64,000 nt of DNA from Tetracentron sinense (Eukaryota > Streptophyta > Magnoliopsida > Trochodendrales > Trochodendraceae): NCBI GenBank assembly GCA_015143295.1, contig CM026561.1:38568875-38632874 (forward strand). Reading direction: 5' to 3'. Below are positions 42,717 through 53,520 of this stretch, piece after piece (the first letter of the stretch is position 1; every line of letters begins with the position of its first letter). Position numbers and translations under genes: made by a program. The notes under the pieces were generated by a model. It worked only from the letters and a program-made list of their open reading frames with translations. It did not search any database and had not been told where the DNA came from.

Positions 42717-43155
42717 TTGAGCAATCCTAATAGCCTTACCAAATTTTACTCAACAAAATATCCAAAACTCATCAAAAGCTATTTTGATGAGCCACTTTTT
42801 TAAAACACTCTCAGCAGCCTCACCATTCACCATTTTAACAAAATAAAAAAGAGAGAAAAATAATATTTTATTATTTGTGTGGGAAAATAAAAAAGGAAAG
42901 AAGAGAGAAACATTATTTTATTGTTTGTGTGGGACCACAATAAAAAAAAAAAAAAGAGAAACCTTTATTTTATTATTTGTGTGGACCCATAAAAAGAAGG
43001 GAAAGAAAAATTTTAGCTTTGGTGAGTGTACAATAACTCACCAAACTTAGTGAGTACTATACACTCACCAATCTCAAATCGTTCTTTTGCTAAGTTTTAG
43101 TGAGGCTTTTTAGCCATTTGGCTCACCAAAGGCAGCTAGGAATGCTAAGGTGCGC
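42717..43155. mobile_element. MITE-like element upstream of NAC B
   Basis: The left end GAGCAATCCTAATAGCCTTACC is loosely inverse to the right end GGCTCACCAAAGGCAGCTAGGAATGC. The interior has paired GGTGAGTGTACAATAACTCACC and AGTGAGTACTATACACTCACC palindromes, and three A/T-rich (TTTTATTATTTGTGTGGG) repeats. The superfamily is not settled. Confidence 0.5.
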
Positions 43156-44243
43156 ATACCCAAATTCTAAGGAAGTCTAATGCCACCATTCATATTACCC
43201 AAAAAAAATAAAAAAAAATAAAAAAAATAATGCTTCCATTCATCTTTTTGTTGGATGATTAATGGCAATGGCTATAGCCGATCGGACCCTTGTCAATACG
43301 TTCATTGTAGTTGTGGTCGAATCGCTCCTTTTGGTTACAATTGTTTGCAAAATAGATTAGTGATGGTTAGGAATATTTTCAAATGATTTAAATCAGATTT
43401 ATCATTGAAGCATTTCAGGTTTAAGCACATGAATATTCCTGGTAATTTTAGTTTAAAGATATTTATAAAAAACCCGATCCAAAACTCGCATCAAACCAAG
43501 TTCGCTCCGGGTTGAGCTTGGGTTGGGCCAGGCCAGCGCAAACTATCCTGCTTTTAAGATTGAGCTTGGATTGGGCCCAATCCCCACCAAGAGAAGACAA
43601 CCAACGAAATTGTAACAGGGGAGATATTTCTAGCCCCCTCTCTCACCAAAACCAAATGGAAACTGTTTTTAGAAGAAGAAGAAGAAGATACAATCCTACG
43701 TACTCCCCCAAAGAATACAATATAAAAGCCCAAACAAAAGAACTTGTACAGTGGGGAAGAAGATGACCTTCCCAATTAGGAATTAGGATAATCTCTCTCT
43801 CTCCCCCGTCCTTTTCTTTTACTTTTATTTTTGTATACTTACCAACATACATGAGTGAGAGTGAGAGGATTGCGGCGATTGTCTTCTCCCTGGACCACTC
43901 CCAGTCGCATACCGTCCCGCCCTCGTCACCTTGACTCCACTGTGGGAAAACTAGTTCAGAGGTCCTGATAATTAATTAACAAGGCCCAAATTCCCAAACT
44001 TATAAGTGCACAAAAAAGAGTAAGAAAGGACGGGATTTCACACAGGCACATTATTCTTCTTCTTCTTCACCCGCATTCTCCTAATTTGCCTTTTAAACTC
44101 CTTTTCCCCTCTTATTTACGCAACCCTCAATCTCACACTTCCCCATTAACATCTCAACCTTGATTCCGTTGTTCTAGAACTACAAAGGTAAAAATACCAA
44201 CTACACTTTCTCGATCCCATTTTTCTACCAAAAATAAAAAAAA
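43156..44243. other. promoter-side DNA of NAC B not shared with NAC A
   Basis: It contains an (A)nTAAA run at 43200-43229, a (GAA)n run at 43674-43688 and pyrimidine-rich tracts near 43792-43805 and 44048-44070. The leader becomes similar to NAC A again only at about 44195 (TTTCTCGATCCCATTTTTCTAC). Short frames at 43512-43852 are not genes. Confidence 0.5.
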
Positions 44244-47200
44244 ATGTTCCGTCTTATGAAGAACAGTCGAGGAGAAGCATCATCGATACGGATGCGGATT
44301 CCACTTGGGGTTAGGTTCAATCCAACTGATGAAGTGCTGGTCAATGATTACTTGAAGAACAAGATCTTGAATCGCCCGTTACCGTGCGATATTATCAAAG
44401 AAGTTAATTTGTATCACTACAGTCCTGACCATCTTGCAGGTTCGTTCGTTTTATTAGTACTATTTCTTTTTCAATAATATATAATAGTGTATTTTATTTT
44501 TTAAATATTTATGTTGTTCTTTTGTTTGATGATTGATGAAATAAATCTTACTGCTTCTATATATCAAACGGCATCTAAGGGGTCTAAAGTTGATTTTTTT
44601 TTTTTTGTTATAGTGAAAAATTGTGATTAATGAATATTTTCTTACTTAAAGAATGATTAGAATAATGAAGAAAACGTTCAATTATAACATAAATTTTAAT
44701 GTTACTTAAAAGTGCCCGCAACGACTAACTCATGAACCAGAAAATTATATCAGGTCCTTATAACTCTTTTAACATTTAATTTCTGATTTAAGCATCTTTA
44801 CTATTGTTACATGAGAAGGGAGTAGATGAATTATTGATGACAACTTTACTCTTTTATATTTATACTAACAAATATTAAGTGGATCTATATTAAGGATATA
44901 ATCAGAATTTTCAATACCCAATCGGTAAAACTCTCGGTTTTCTCCTCTCAGACTCACTCTCTCCAGACTCACTCTCTACGGTTTCTCTCCCTTTCTCCTC
45001 TCAGACTCACTCTCTCTACTTTCCGGTTTCTCTCCCTTTCTCCTCTCTTCAAGCTTCCAAGCTTCATTTCGTATCCGTGTTGCCGGGAAATAGCTGAAAC
45101 CCTTTTCAGTTTGGAAACTCGCGGAGAATCCGGTTTGGGAACTACGATCAAAGTGAATCAAAGGGTTGGTATTGTTTCATCACTTTGCAATATCTTGATC
45201 TGTGTTTTGGGTTGGAGATAATCTCTATTTTACTCTCTACGGTTTGCTTTTGGAAAAGATAGTGTTGAATCTTTTGTTTTTATTCATTTGTTTAATTTCA
45301 GTTGGGGGTTTCAAGGTTTCAATTACAATCTCACATCCCATTACAATTAGGGTTTCATTTTTTTCTTCTTTTCAAAGTTCCATTAATGGATTATTTAGGG
45401 TTCTAAATTTCAATTATTTTTTGGCTATTTTAGGGTTCTACTAACAATTAACAATTGGGGGGTTTCAATTAGGATGCTACTAACAATTAAATTGGGGGTT
45501 TCAATTCTACTTGGTTCAATTTCAACTTTCTTTTGGCTATTTTAGGATTCTACTAACAATTAACAATTGGGGGGGGGGGGGGGGGGGGGGGGGGTTCAAT
45601 TAGGGTTCTACTAACAATTAAATTGGGGGTTTCAATTAGGATTCTATTAACAATTAAAAATTAGGGGTTTCAATTACAATCTCATCCCATTACAATTAAG
45701 GTTTTTTTTTTGCTTCTTTTAAAGTTCCATTGATGTCGTTATTTAGGGTTCAAATAACTAGGGTTGCATTTGTTTGGCTTCTTGTAAAGTACCATTGATG
45801 TCGTTATTTAGGGTTCAAATAGTAGGGAGTTGGTTTAATTTTAATTTTATTTCTGCCTATGTTAGGGTTCTACTAACAATTTAAAAAATTGAGACTTTCA
45901 ATTTGGGTTCTACTAACAATTAAAAATTGTTAGGGTATTACAATCTCATCCCATTACAATTAGGGTATTATTTTTTTCCTTATTTTAAAGTCCCATTGGA
46001 TTCAAGGTGTTGGCGTCATCCCATTAAAAATAGTGCTAATGGAAATGAAAATAGAAATGCTTTAAATAAAAGGAGGATTAGGGTTTCATTTTTTTGCTTC
46101 TTTTAAAGTCCCATTGATGGGGTTATTGAGGGTTTCACAATAGCTAAATGCGCTTTGTACAATGTTAGCTCGAAAAGTGATGCGATTGAAGTACCCCACC
46201 ATAACCTTAAGGATATATTCTACGGTAAATCATGTCCTTACTATTAATTAGTGTGTTCCAAAAAAATTATTTTATTTTAATATATTTATTAATTTCTTTT
46301 TTTATTGTGTTAATTATTATAGGATTCACATCTTTCACACGAATTTCTATATATCTGGTGATGCCAAAGCTTTTTGTACGATGATAGTTTCAGTTAAGTG
46401 ATGATTATCTTCTTTGCTCCCTTCTAATAGATAAATATGTATTCATGATCTCCATAATTTCCTTCTCCTAATTTGACCTCCTATCACTATTCTTTTATTT
46501 ACAACTCTTCTAATTTTGTATTGATCATTTCCAAATGCTAAGATCAGGTTCTTAATTAAATAGATTTCTATTATTCTATTATATTTTGCACTAAAAATCT
46601 CTTATATATTATTGGACAGTTCTTGGGTTTGCATTACGGAGCCATTTACATCAATGACATCGATTTGTTCATTACACTCTTCTTTTAGTATGGAATCCAA
46701 ATAAAATTATTAATGTAAACTCATTACTTCTTCCTAGGTTCTAAACTAGCAAATTGTCATAAATTTTTTGAAATTTGTTGATGTATCTCCAAAAGTAGGA
46801 TGAGCTTCACCCAAACTAAGCTTTAATTCTTGGGTTTGCATTACAGATCCATTTACATCAATGACATCGTTATCGTTATGTTCCTTATACTCTTCTTTTA
46901 CTATGAAATTCAAATAATATTGTTAATGTAAAGTCATTAGTTCAACTAGGTTCTACACTACCAAATGTCATTGCATTTTTGAATATGTTGATTTATTAGA
47001 TGTCAGATGTATTCAATCCATGCTCTTGAACCCCATCATCATATCTAATTTTTTCCATTAAGTAGAAATGGATACTCACGTGCATCGCACGTGCATTCCG
47101 CTAGTATATATAAAAAGAATGTAATTCTCTCTTCTTTTTTCTTATGGGAGTCGTTCATGTTTGGTTGGTTCCCTCGAGGGTTTTTTTTTTTGTTTAGTGC

Positions 47201-48650
47201 TTTTGTGGTGAATTACTACTCAAGTAGTTTTTTGAGAATTGATATATGTCGTTGGGCAGTCTGACATCTCTGTAAAAAGAATTCTTTAGGTCATTTGGGG
47301 TATAAGCGAGAGGGTTCGACCACTCTCGCTGGTGGAGGGGGAATATTAGTTTTTTTCTTTTTAATTCTTTGAAAACTTAAAGTCATACAATGAGAGTAAT
47401 TTCATTTATTATGTTTCTTTTGTATGTCACATTTCTCCTATTAAGGATCGAGCAAATTGCTTAGTTCTCTATTTCCACCATCTCCCTTATCATGCAACAA
47501 ATGCTTTCATGATCTCATTTTACTTTCCTTTTACCTTATGTTATTCATTTCCCGTGCGATGGTGTTTGCTAGTAGTAACTGATGATCAAAGGTTTTTTGC
47601 AGCGATGTACAAGTTAGAAGGGGAGAAAGAGATGTACTTCTTTACCCAGAGGGTTCGGAGAACTCAAAATGGAACCCGACCAAATCGGACCGCCGGCAAT
47701 GGCTACTGGAAGGCGTCTGCGGGTGACAAAGCCATCAATAGCCAAGGTCGGGTGGTAATTGGGTACAAAATGGTGCTGAATTACTATAATGGGTTGCATC
47801 CAAGGAAGGAAAAAAGCAAATGGATAATGCATGAGTATAAATGTATAGTAGCCAGGCTTCCTCCTGCATCCACCAGAAATAATAATTCAGATGACATGAG
47901 GGTGGGCATATACTTGTTAATTTTAAATAATTTCCATATATATAACCTTAGTATATATTTAACTAATTTTTCATGATTACCACTGACTCTTATTAATTAA
48001 TTTTGTTATATCGATCTTTTCAGCTGGATGATTGGGTACTCTGCAAGATCTATCAGAGGGGAGATTCTGATACGGGTGGTTCTAGGAGAGAGATCCAGGT
48101 GCATTTACTGGAGAATGAGATTCTCAATAATCCTCAGGAAGTGTCCAATATTCAGCAATGTTCATCTATGACTAGCATGAGACTTGAGTCCGAGAATAAT
48201 CAGGTGGAACCTATTTCTTCAGAACCACCCCATGCGCAGTTACCAGAGAATAACCAATATCATGACATTCTCAATAATCCTCAGGAGGTGTTCAGTACTG
48301 ATCAATGTTCCTCTATCATGGCTAGCATGGGACTTGATCATGAGTCCGAGAATCAGGTGGGCCCATTTTCTTCAGAACCACCCCAGACGCTGTTACAGTT
48401 CTTGGAGAATAATTACCAATATGATCATGACATTCTCAATAATCCTCAGCTTCAGGAGGTCTTCATTACTGATCAATCTTCAGCTCAACCCCAGTTGCAG
48501 GACATTTCCAATAATTCTGATCTGGAGCCCAATCAGCTTTCATGTTTAAACAACATCATATGGGAGCCTGAGCCTGAGTATGATCAGTTTGAACTTATGT
48601 CTTCAAATCAGAATTACGATTTCTTATATATGGACCCTCTTCTGTGGTAG
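44244..48650 (+). CDS. NAC-domain transcription factor (NAC B), recent paralogue of NAC A
   Basis: Exons 44244-44439, 47603-47901 and 48024-48650 join in frame for 373 codons. The ATG at 44244 adds 16 residues (MFRLMKNSRGEASSIR) before the MRIPLGVRFNPTDE start that aligns with NAC A; the inner ATG at 44292 is an alternative. The NAC domain closely matches NAC A: LKNKILNRPLPCDIIKEVN, GEKEMYFFTQRVRR, NGYWKASAGDKAI, VLNYYNGLHPRKEK and LDDWVLCKIYQRG. In subdomain A the usual PPGF/Y reads PLGV. The tail has two NQVxPxSSEP units (147 and 165 bases) against seven in NAC A, then the shared end YDQFELMSSNQNYDFLYMDP with LLW added. Intron 1 is 3.16 kb against 74 bases in NAC A and holds a Helitron. The frame is intact. 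Long-intron splicing is inferred from matching borders. Confidence 0.85.
44884..47104 (+). mobile_element. Helitron in NAC B intron 1
   Basis: The 3' end is clear: a perfect stem CACGTGC-ATC-GCACGTG (47077-47093), CATTCCG, CTAG (47101-47104), then host T. The proposed 5' end A|TCTATATTAAGGATATAATC at 44884 is less certain. The interior 44935-45180 is a CT-rich leader-like sequence (CTCAGACTCACTCTCTC twice) followed by a GT-rich intron-like start. This may be a captured 5' UTR. No Rep/helicase is seen. Confidence 0.55.
45340..45970. repeat. degenerate tandem repeats and a 26-base G run
   Basis: The unit TTAGGGTTCTACTAACAATTAA with ATTGGGGGTTTCAATT recurs at least seven times in variable form. 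In one unit the G tract is 26 bases (45569-45594), where others have five. Duplicated CCCATTACAATTAGGGTTTCATTTTTT-like pieces lie at about 45338, 45688 and 45951. Confidence 0.85.
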
Positions 48651-48846
48651 ACTCACTTGGGTGTGGTGCACAATTTCCTCCATGGGTATTTCTATGGAGA
48701 CTCAGAAGAAGCATGACATGATCTGTAGTACTAGCTAGTGAAGACATGTATCTCATACTTTTTAAGTATGAAATTTATGCCTACCCTTTTCTTGGCTTTA
48801 ATTTTAGAGGTTTACAGATCTTTCTTTGTTGTCTTAAGAACATTAA
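48651..48846. other. NAC B 3' UTR
   Basis: Matches the NAC A 3' UTR almost base for base (AGACTCACTTGGGTGTGGTG, TACAGATCTTTCTTTGTTG) until the MITE at 48847. Confidence 0.7.
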
Positions 48847-48993
48847 CCCTATGTTTGGTTGTCGAGAAAATAAGTAAAAATATGGAAAAGAAAAGAAAAT
48901 TAGACAAAACACAACCAAAAATTGTATTAAAAATCTAAAATTTTCTTTTCTTTTCCATGTTTTCATCAATTTTCTCGGCAACCAAACATAGCA
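48847..48993. mobile_element. Tourist-like MITE, 147 bp
   Basis: The ends CCCTATGTTTGGTTGTCGAG and (inverted) GCTATGTTTGGTTGCCGAG are near-perfect inverted repeats. It is flanked by TAA (48844-48846 and 48994-48996). The NAC A copy shows the empty site (ACATTAAATTC near 12931). Confidence 0.85.
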
Positions 48994-49180
48994 TAAATTC
49001 TTTATGTGGTGTTCAAGAAATAAAATATGTTTTTTCTGTTTTTGCTTGAAGTTATAATGTAGTTTTCATTGCTGCCTTGTGTGTCTACTAGATCTATGCC
49101 CACCACTACATCCAGCTGGTTTTTCTTTTCGTCTAATAAACATGGCCATTAACTTCTAATCTTTGTTCTAATTGAATTAA

Positions 49181-49387
49181 GGGTGTGTTTGGAAACTCTA
49201 TTCACATATAATAAGTTCTTAAAAATAAATCCTAAATAATAAGTTCTAAAGTTTTAGACCCAAAAAATAAGTTACCTCCATGCTACTTATTTTAGAGGTT
49301 CTTCCTCTACTTTTAAAATTTCTAGAGGTCTAATAAGCTTGTTATACCCAAATAAACTCTTATTATTTAGAGTTACCAAACGCCACC
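49181..49387. mobile_element. Tourist-like MITE, 207 bp
   Basis: The ends GGGTGTGTTTGGAAACTCTA and (inverted) GGTGGCGTTTGGTAACTCTA, with TAA on both sides (49178-49180 and 49388-49390). The NAC A copy has the uninterrupted ATTAACTTC near 13163. Confidence 0.85.
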
Positions 49388-49390
49388 TAA

Positions 49391-51657
49391 CTTCTAACCC
49401 CACAAACCAATCATTTTCTTTTAAGTCCCCGTAAGGGCCACTTCTTTGGTCTATGGAGACCGAACCTTAATCCCATAAATGGTACACAAGTCGTCATGGG
49501 CACGAACTCGACTCGATGGCTCGAGCTTGGATTCATTAAAAAAAATCATTTTTTTATTGACTTAGAATCCTCAAAAGTTATTATCGGACTTGGTTTATAA
49601 CCTTTGAGTTAATATTTTTTTTCTAGAAACCAAGGTTAGATAGTTGAACCTTAAGGGTTAGTGAATGTTAATCACAGATAAGGGGTATTAAAAGCGACAT
49701 GTGTTGACTTGTGGGACATAACCAGACTCCAAGTCCGGTTATAAACGTAGAGAATTTCAACTCCTTTTTATTAGGAAATTGATTTTTTTTGCGTGCCCTT
49801 CAACAGCCTGCACGTGTCCCTTTTTAACACCCAACCGTGGTTATATAAGATTCACTCACCCTTAGGATTCATCTATCTAACCATGGTTTACCATGGTTTT
49901 AGAAAAACAATATTAACCTTAGGTTGATTAAGCTTAACCACAGTTAAAGGGACTCTACAAGCCATCACATGTCCCTTTTAACACCTACTGATTGTGGTAA
50001 AGATTCACTCAACCCTAGGGTTCATCCATCTAACCTTGGTTTTAGAATTTTTTTCTTTTTTTAACTTAGGTTGATTATGCTTAACTACAACTACAATTAA
50101 AGGGTGCTCTACAAGCTGTCACGTGTCCCTTTTAACACCATATAATTGTGGATAAGTTTCGTGCACACTTAAGGTTCATCCATCTAACCTTTTAAAAAAA
50201 ATTAAACTTAAGTTAATTAAGTTTAACCACAATTAAAAGGGGGTGAATGGGACATCCGACGGCCAATAGAAGTGCATGGAAAGGAATCAGGGCCCTTTTT
50301 TTTATTATCAATACTAATATTATGGTAAGTAACTTTTTTTTATTTTTTGGGAAGAAGTAACTTATTATTATTATTTTTATTTAATATATATAATATTATC
50401 TAAGCCGAGCCAAATCAAACAGACCATGACTTGAGCTCGGCTTAAACATAGTTTAAAGCTTGAAAAAAAGCTTCACTTGGCTAGATCAAAGCCAAAAGTG
50501 CTAACTTGAACTTGGCTTCATCTAACCGACAAGTCAGCTCAGCTTGATATAGTCTTAATTCTCTCATATATTAAAAAAGAAGCCAGTAAAGTTGTGGAAT
50601 AAAATGAATGATATACACAATATCACTTGGCTTGATTTGAGCTCAAATGTATAGGCTTGAGCTTGTCTTCAACAAGCTTGATCGAGTTCGAGCTCCGTTC
50701 GAGCACGAACTTCATTCAAGCCGAGCCGAGCCGAGTTGAGCTCGGGTTGACTCAAGTTTGATTAACTGAATTATAATTTTAAAGAAAGTACTTATTAATA
50801 GAGATATTATAATAATACAATAAAATACAAAAAAAAAAAACATTTATATACAAAAAATAAGATTGGGGAGTAGTCATTCGGTCCAAAAAAGTAGAGAGTT
50901 AGATTATAGTCTTTGCTTTTAACTTCATAACTTTTTAGTCATTATAATCACTTAAACTTATTTATTATAAATTTATTACAATCTGCTATAAAGAAATTAA
51001 AGTTTAAAATATTATTTTGTATTAATATAAAAAATATTATATATATATCTAGCCTAATCGAACTCAAATCAAATTGAGCCAAATCAAACAGGGTCTGGCT
51101 TGAGGTTGACTTGTTTAAACATTCATGCTCAAATAAAAGCTTGGCTTGATTCTATCAAGCCTTAAATGTCAGCTTGAGCTTGGCTCAAATGAGTCAAGCC
51201 GAGCCGAGCCGAGCCGATCTGTCCATCTAACTTGGCTTGAGTGCAACCATAGTCTATGGGTGCTCCAAAATATACTCCCCAATCTTAACTGTCTAATGCT
51301 AACCACCAAATGTCAAGATTTGGCTTGGCCAATTTGGTCTTTCTAATGCCACATCAGCTCTAATCTTACCTCTTTAATAACTGAAATAAACTATTGGGAT
51401 TAATTTGGAGTACACTTGGTGAGTACCGGCAAAATAATTCTTGTTTATAAAATCAGAGAACAAATGTAAAATTGGTGGGTGGGTCGAGAGGAGACTACTG
51501 TAATTGTCATGTTATGTTTCAATGGTGTACCACCATTTTTAAGTACCTTTTTAATAACTACTAAACTTAAGAATGTAAAAAAAAAAAAAAAGAGTATTAA
51601 TCAGGTTGAAACAAAAAAGTGACAAATTTTTCACATTAAACTCTAAGAACCTGAGTT
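49391..51657. repeat. 3' flank of NAC B (duplicated block) with foldback arms
   Basis: Aligns with 13170-14262 joined to 16978-17875 in copy A. Foldback copies are at 49566-49755 and 49790-50260. A 90-base extra piece is at about 50545-50635. The unoccupied site of the copy A LTR is near 50735. No gene is seen. Similarity ends after AACCTGAGT. Confidence 0.8.
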
Positions 51658-53520
51658 TTGTGTTGGCAAACAAAAAAAAAAAAAACTCGTCCTTATTTGT
51701 GGATTTCCTCAAATCCAAGTCCATATCAAATTCAAGCCGAGATCTAAAAAAGATCATTCTTCTAGTGAATTGTAATTTTAACTCAAGAACGTCAAAATAG
51801 ATCATTCTTCTGGATTCACAAATGAAAACTCAAGAACAAGATTGTTACCATTACTGTAAATAAAAAAAATAACCACTTTAAAGACTCTTTTAACAACTTA
51901 GTGGATGATGAGATAGAGAAATCATGTGAATACAGCTTCCGCAGAGCGGTCCAGAATGTATCCGCATTTATCTGAATTACCATTTAGATTAGGGTTTAAT
52001 TTATTTTGTAACAAATAGTTGTTATACGGATGGAGAGAGATGTAGTTAAAACCTTTCTCATGATGAACGACTCGACATAAAACGAACTCACAACAATCCT
52101 AAACAAATTAAAAATGACTTGTAATCCTCAACGGTTATAACCGGACTCAAAGGAGTCCGGTTACGCCCCTGAGGTCACCACGTGTCCCTTTTGAAACCCC
52201 TTAATTGTGGTTAAAATTCACCCACCTATCTTGGTTTTTAGAAAAAATATTTTAAAAAATTAGCCTTGGTTAAAATTCACTGACTCTTAGGGTTAAATTT
52301 ATTAGACTTCCCACACATGCATACTCACTACCAGCCCATTCAAACACCTAACTCTCAGGAGTTGGGAAATTACATAGATTGCGATGACAGAGAGATGATC
52401 GTTCGAACGCCCATGGGGTCTGTTCGAATGCCCAAGCTCTTTTTTAAAAACACATTTTACTATTTTTTAGTCAAAATCAATATCAAGCATTTAGATCATG
52501 AAAAAGACCAAAAATAAATAAAATAATCAGGTCTCTACACGATGAGTTGCAAAAACACGAACTACTCTAAGCTCTTCTTTTACCTTACTTTCAGAGAGCC
52601 GACGAGTTGCAGAAATACAAACTACTATAAGCTTATCAAACCAATTCTTTTTTCATTTATCTTTTTGTCTCTTTTGTTCCATGCTAGTGGAATTTATAAA
52701 ATCACTTTATTTTGAAATACCTTTTAAGTATCAAGCAGTTGTTATATGCTCTTTATATTGAGATAAACATCTCACTGGTCATTTTCAAATAATTTGATTT
52801 TCTCCGCACCATTTTCAACATTGAGTTTCCTGTGATCTTTTGTTACAAGCTCTTTAACCCACACAATAGGGGTGCAATATATAAGCATTGGGGTGACTCA
52901 TTTGATCCCAATTTATTGAACCTTCGGTTGGGTTTGGGTCCATCAAGAGGGTGATGAATTATCATGTTTTATGTTTTTAAGTTTAGAATGGTATATAATT
53001 AGAACATTTATATGTATTTTTTTTACCTCGTGGTGTGCTCATAGAATTTGTTACATTTTAATGGTATACAATTAATATGTTATATATTTGGTATCCAGTC
53101 AGTAAATATTGGTGTGCTCGTATGTAGTAGCGCCATTTTGTTTCTTCTAAAAACCAAGGTTAGATGGTTATACTCTAAGGGTTAGTGAATCTTAACCACA
53201 ATTAAGGGGTATTAAAAGGGACACGTTGGTTACAACTTGAGAGAATTTTGAATCTATTTTTAACTTGTTTGTTTTTTAGAAAAATTCATTATTATTAAAT
53301 ATATTAACCATAGTCGAAAGGAATTTACTACAATTAACAAGGATACTTGGCGAGAAAAGGTAGCACAGGTTAAGGTTCCCTAACCCTTGGGATTCATATT
53401 TTTAACCTTTTTTTTTAGAAAAAAACTGAAAGTATGCCTCTTTTTAATTTTACAAAAATAATTCTTAGAGGGCATACATCGAATTCCAAGATCTGACCAT
53501 AGTTCTAATTGATTTTATTC
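51658..53520. other. intergenic DNA with foldback fragments
   Basis: No gene is seen. Foldback arms of family F lie at 52125-52300 (CGGTTATAACCGGACT, GGAGTCCGGTTACGCC, CACGTGTCCC) and 53148-53245 (CCAAGGTTAGATGGTTA, TTAACCACAATTAAGGGG). Short frames here lack any motif. Confidence 0.5.
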
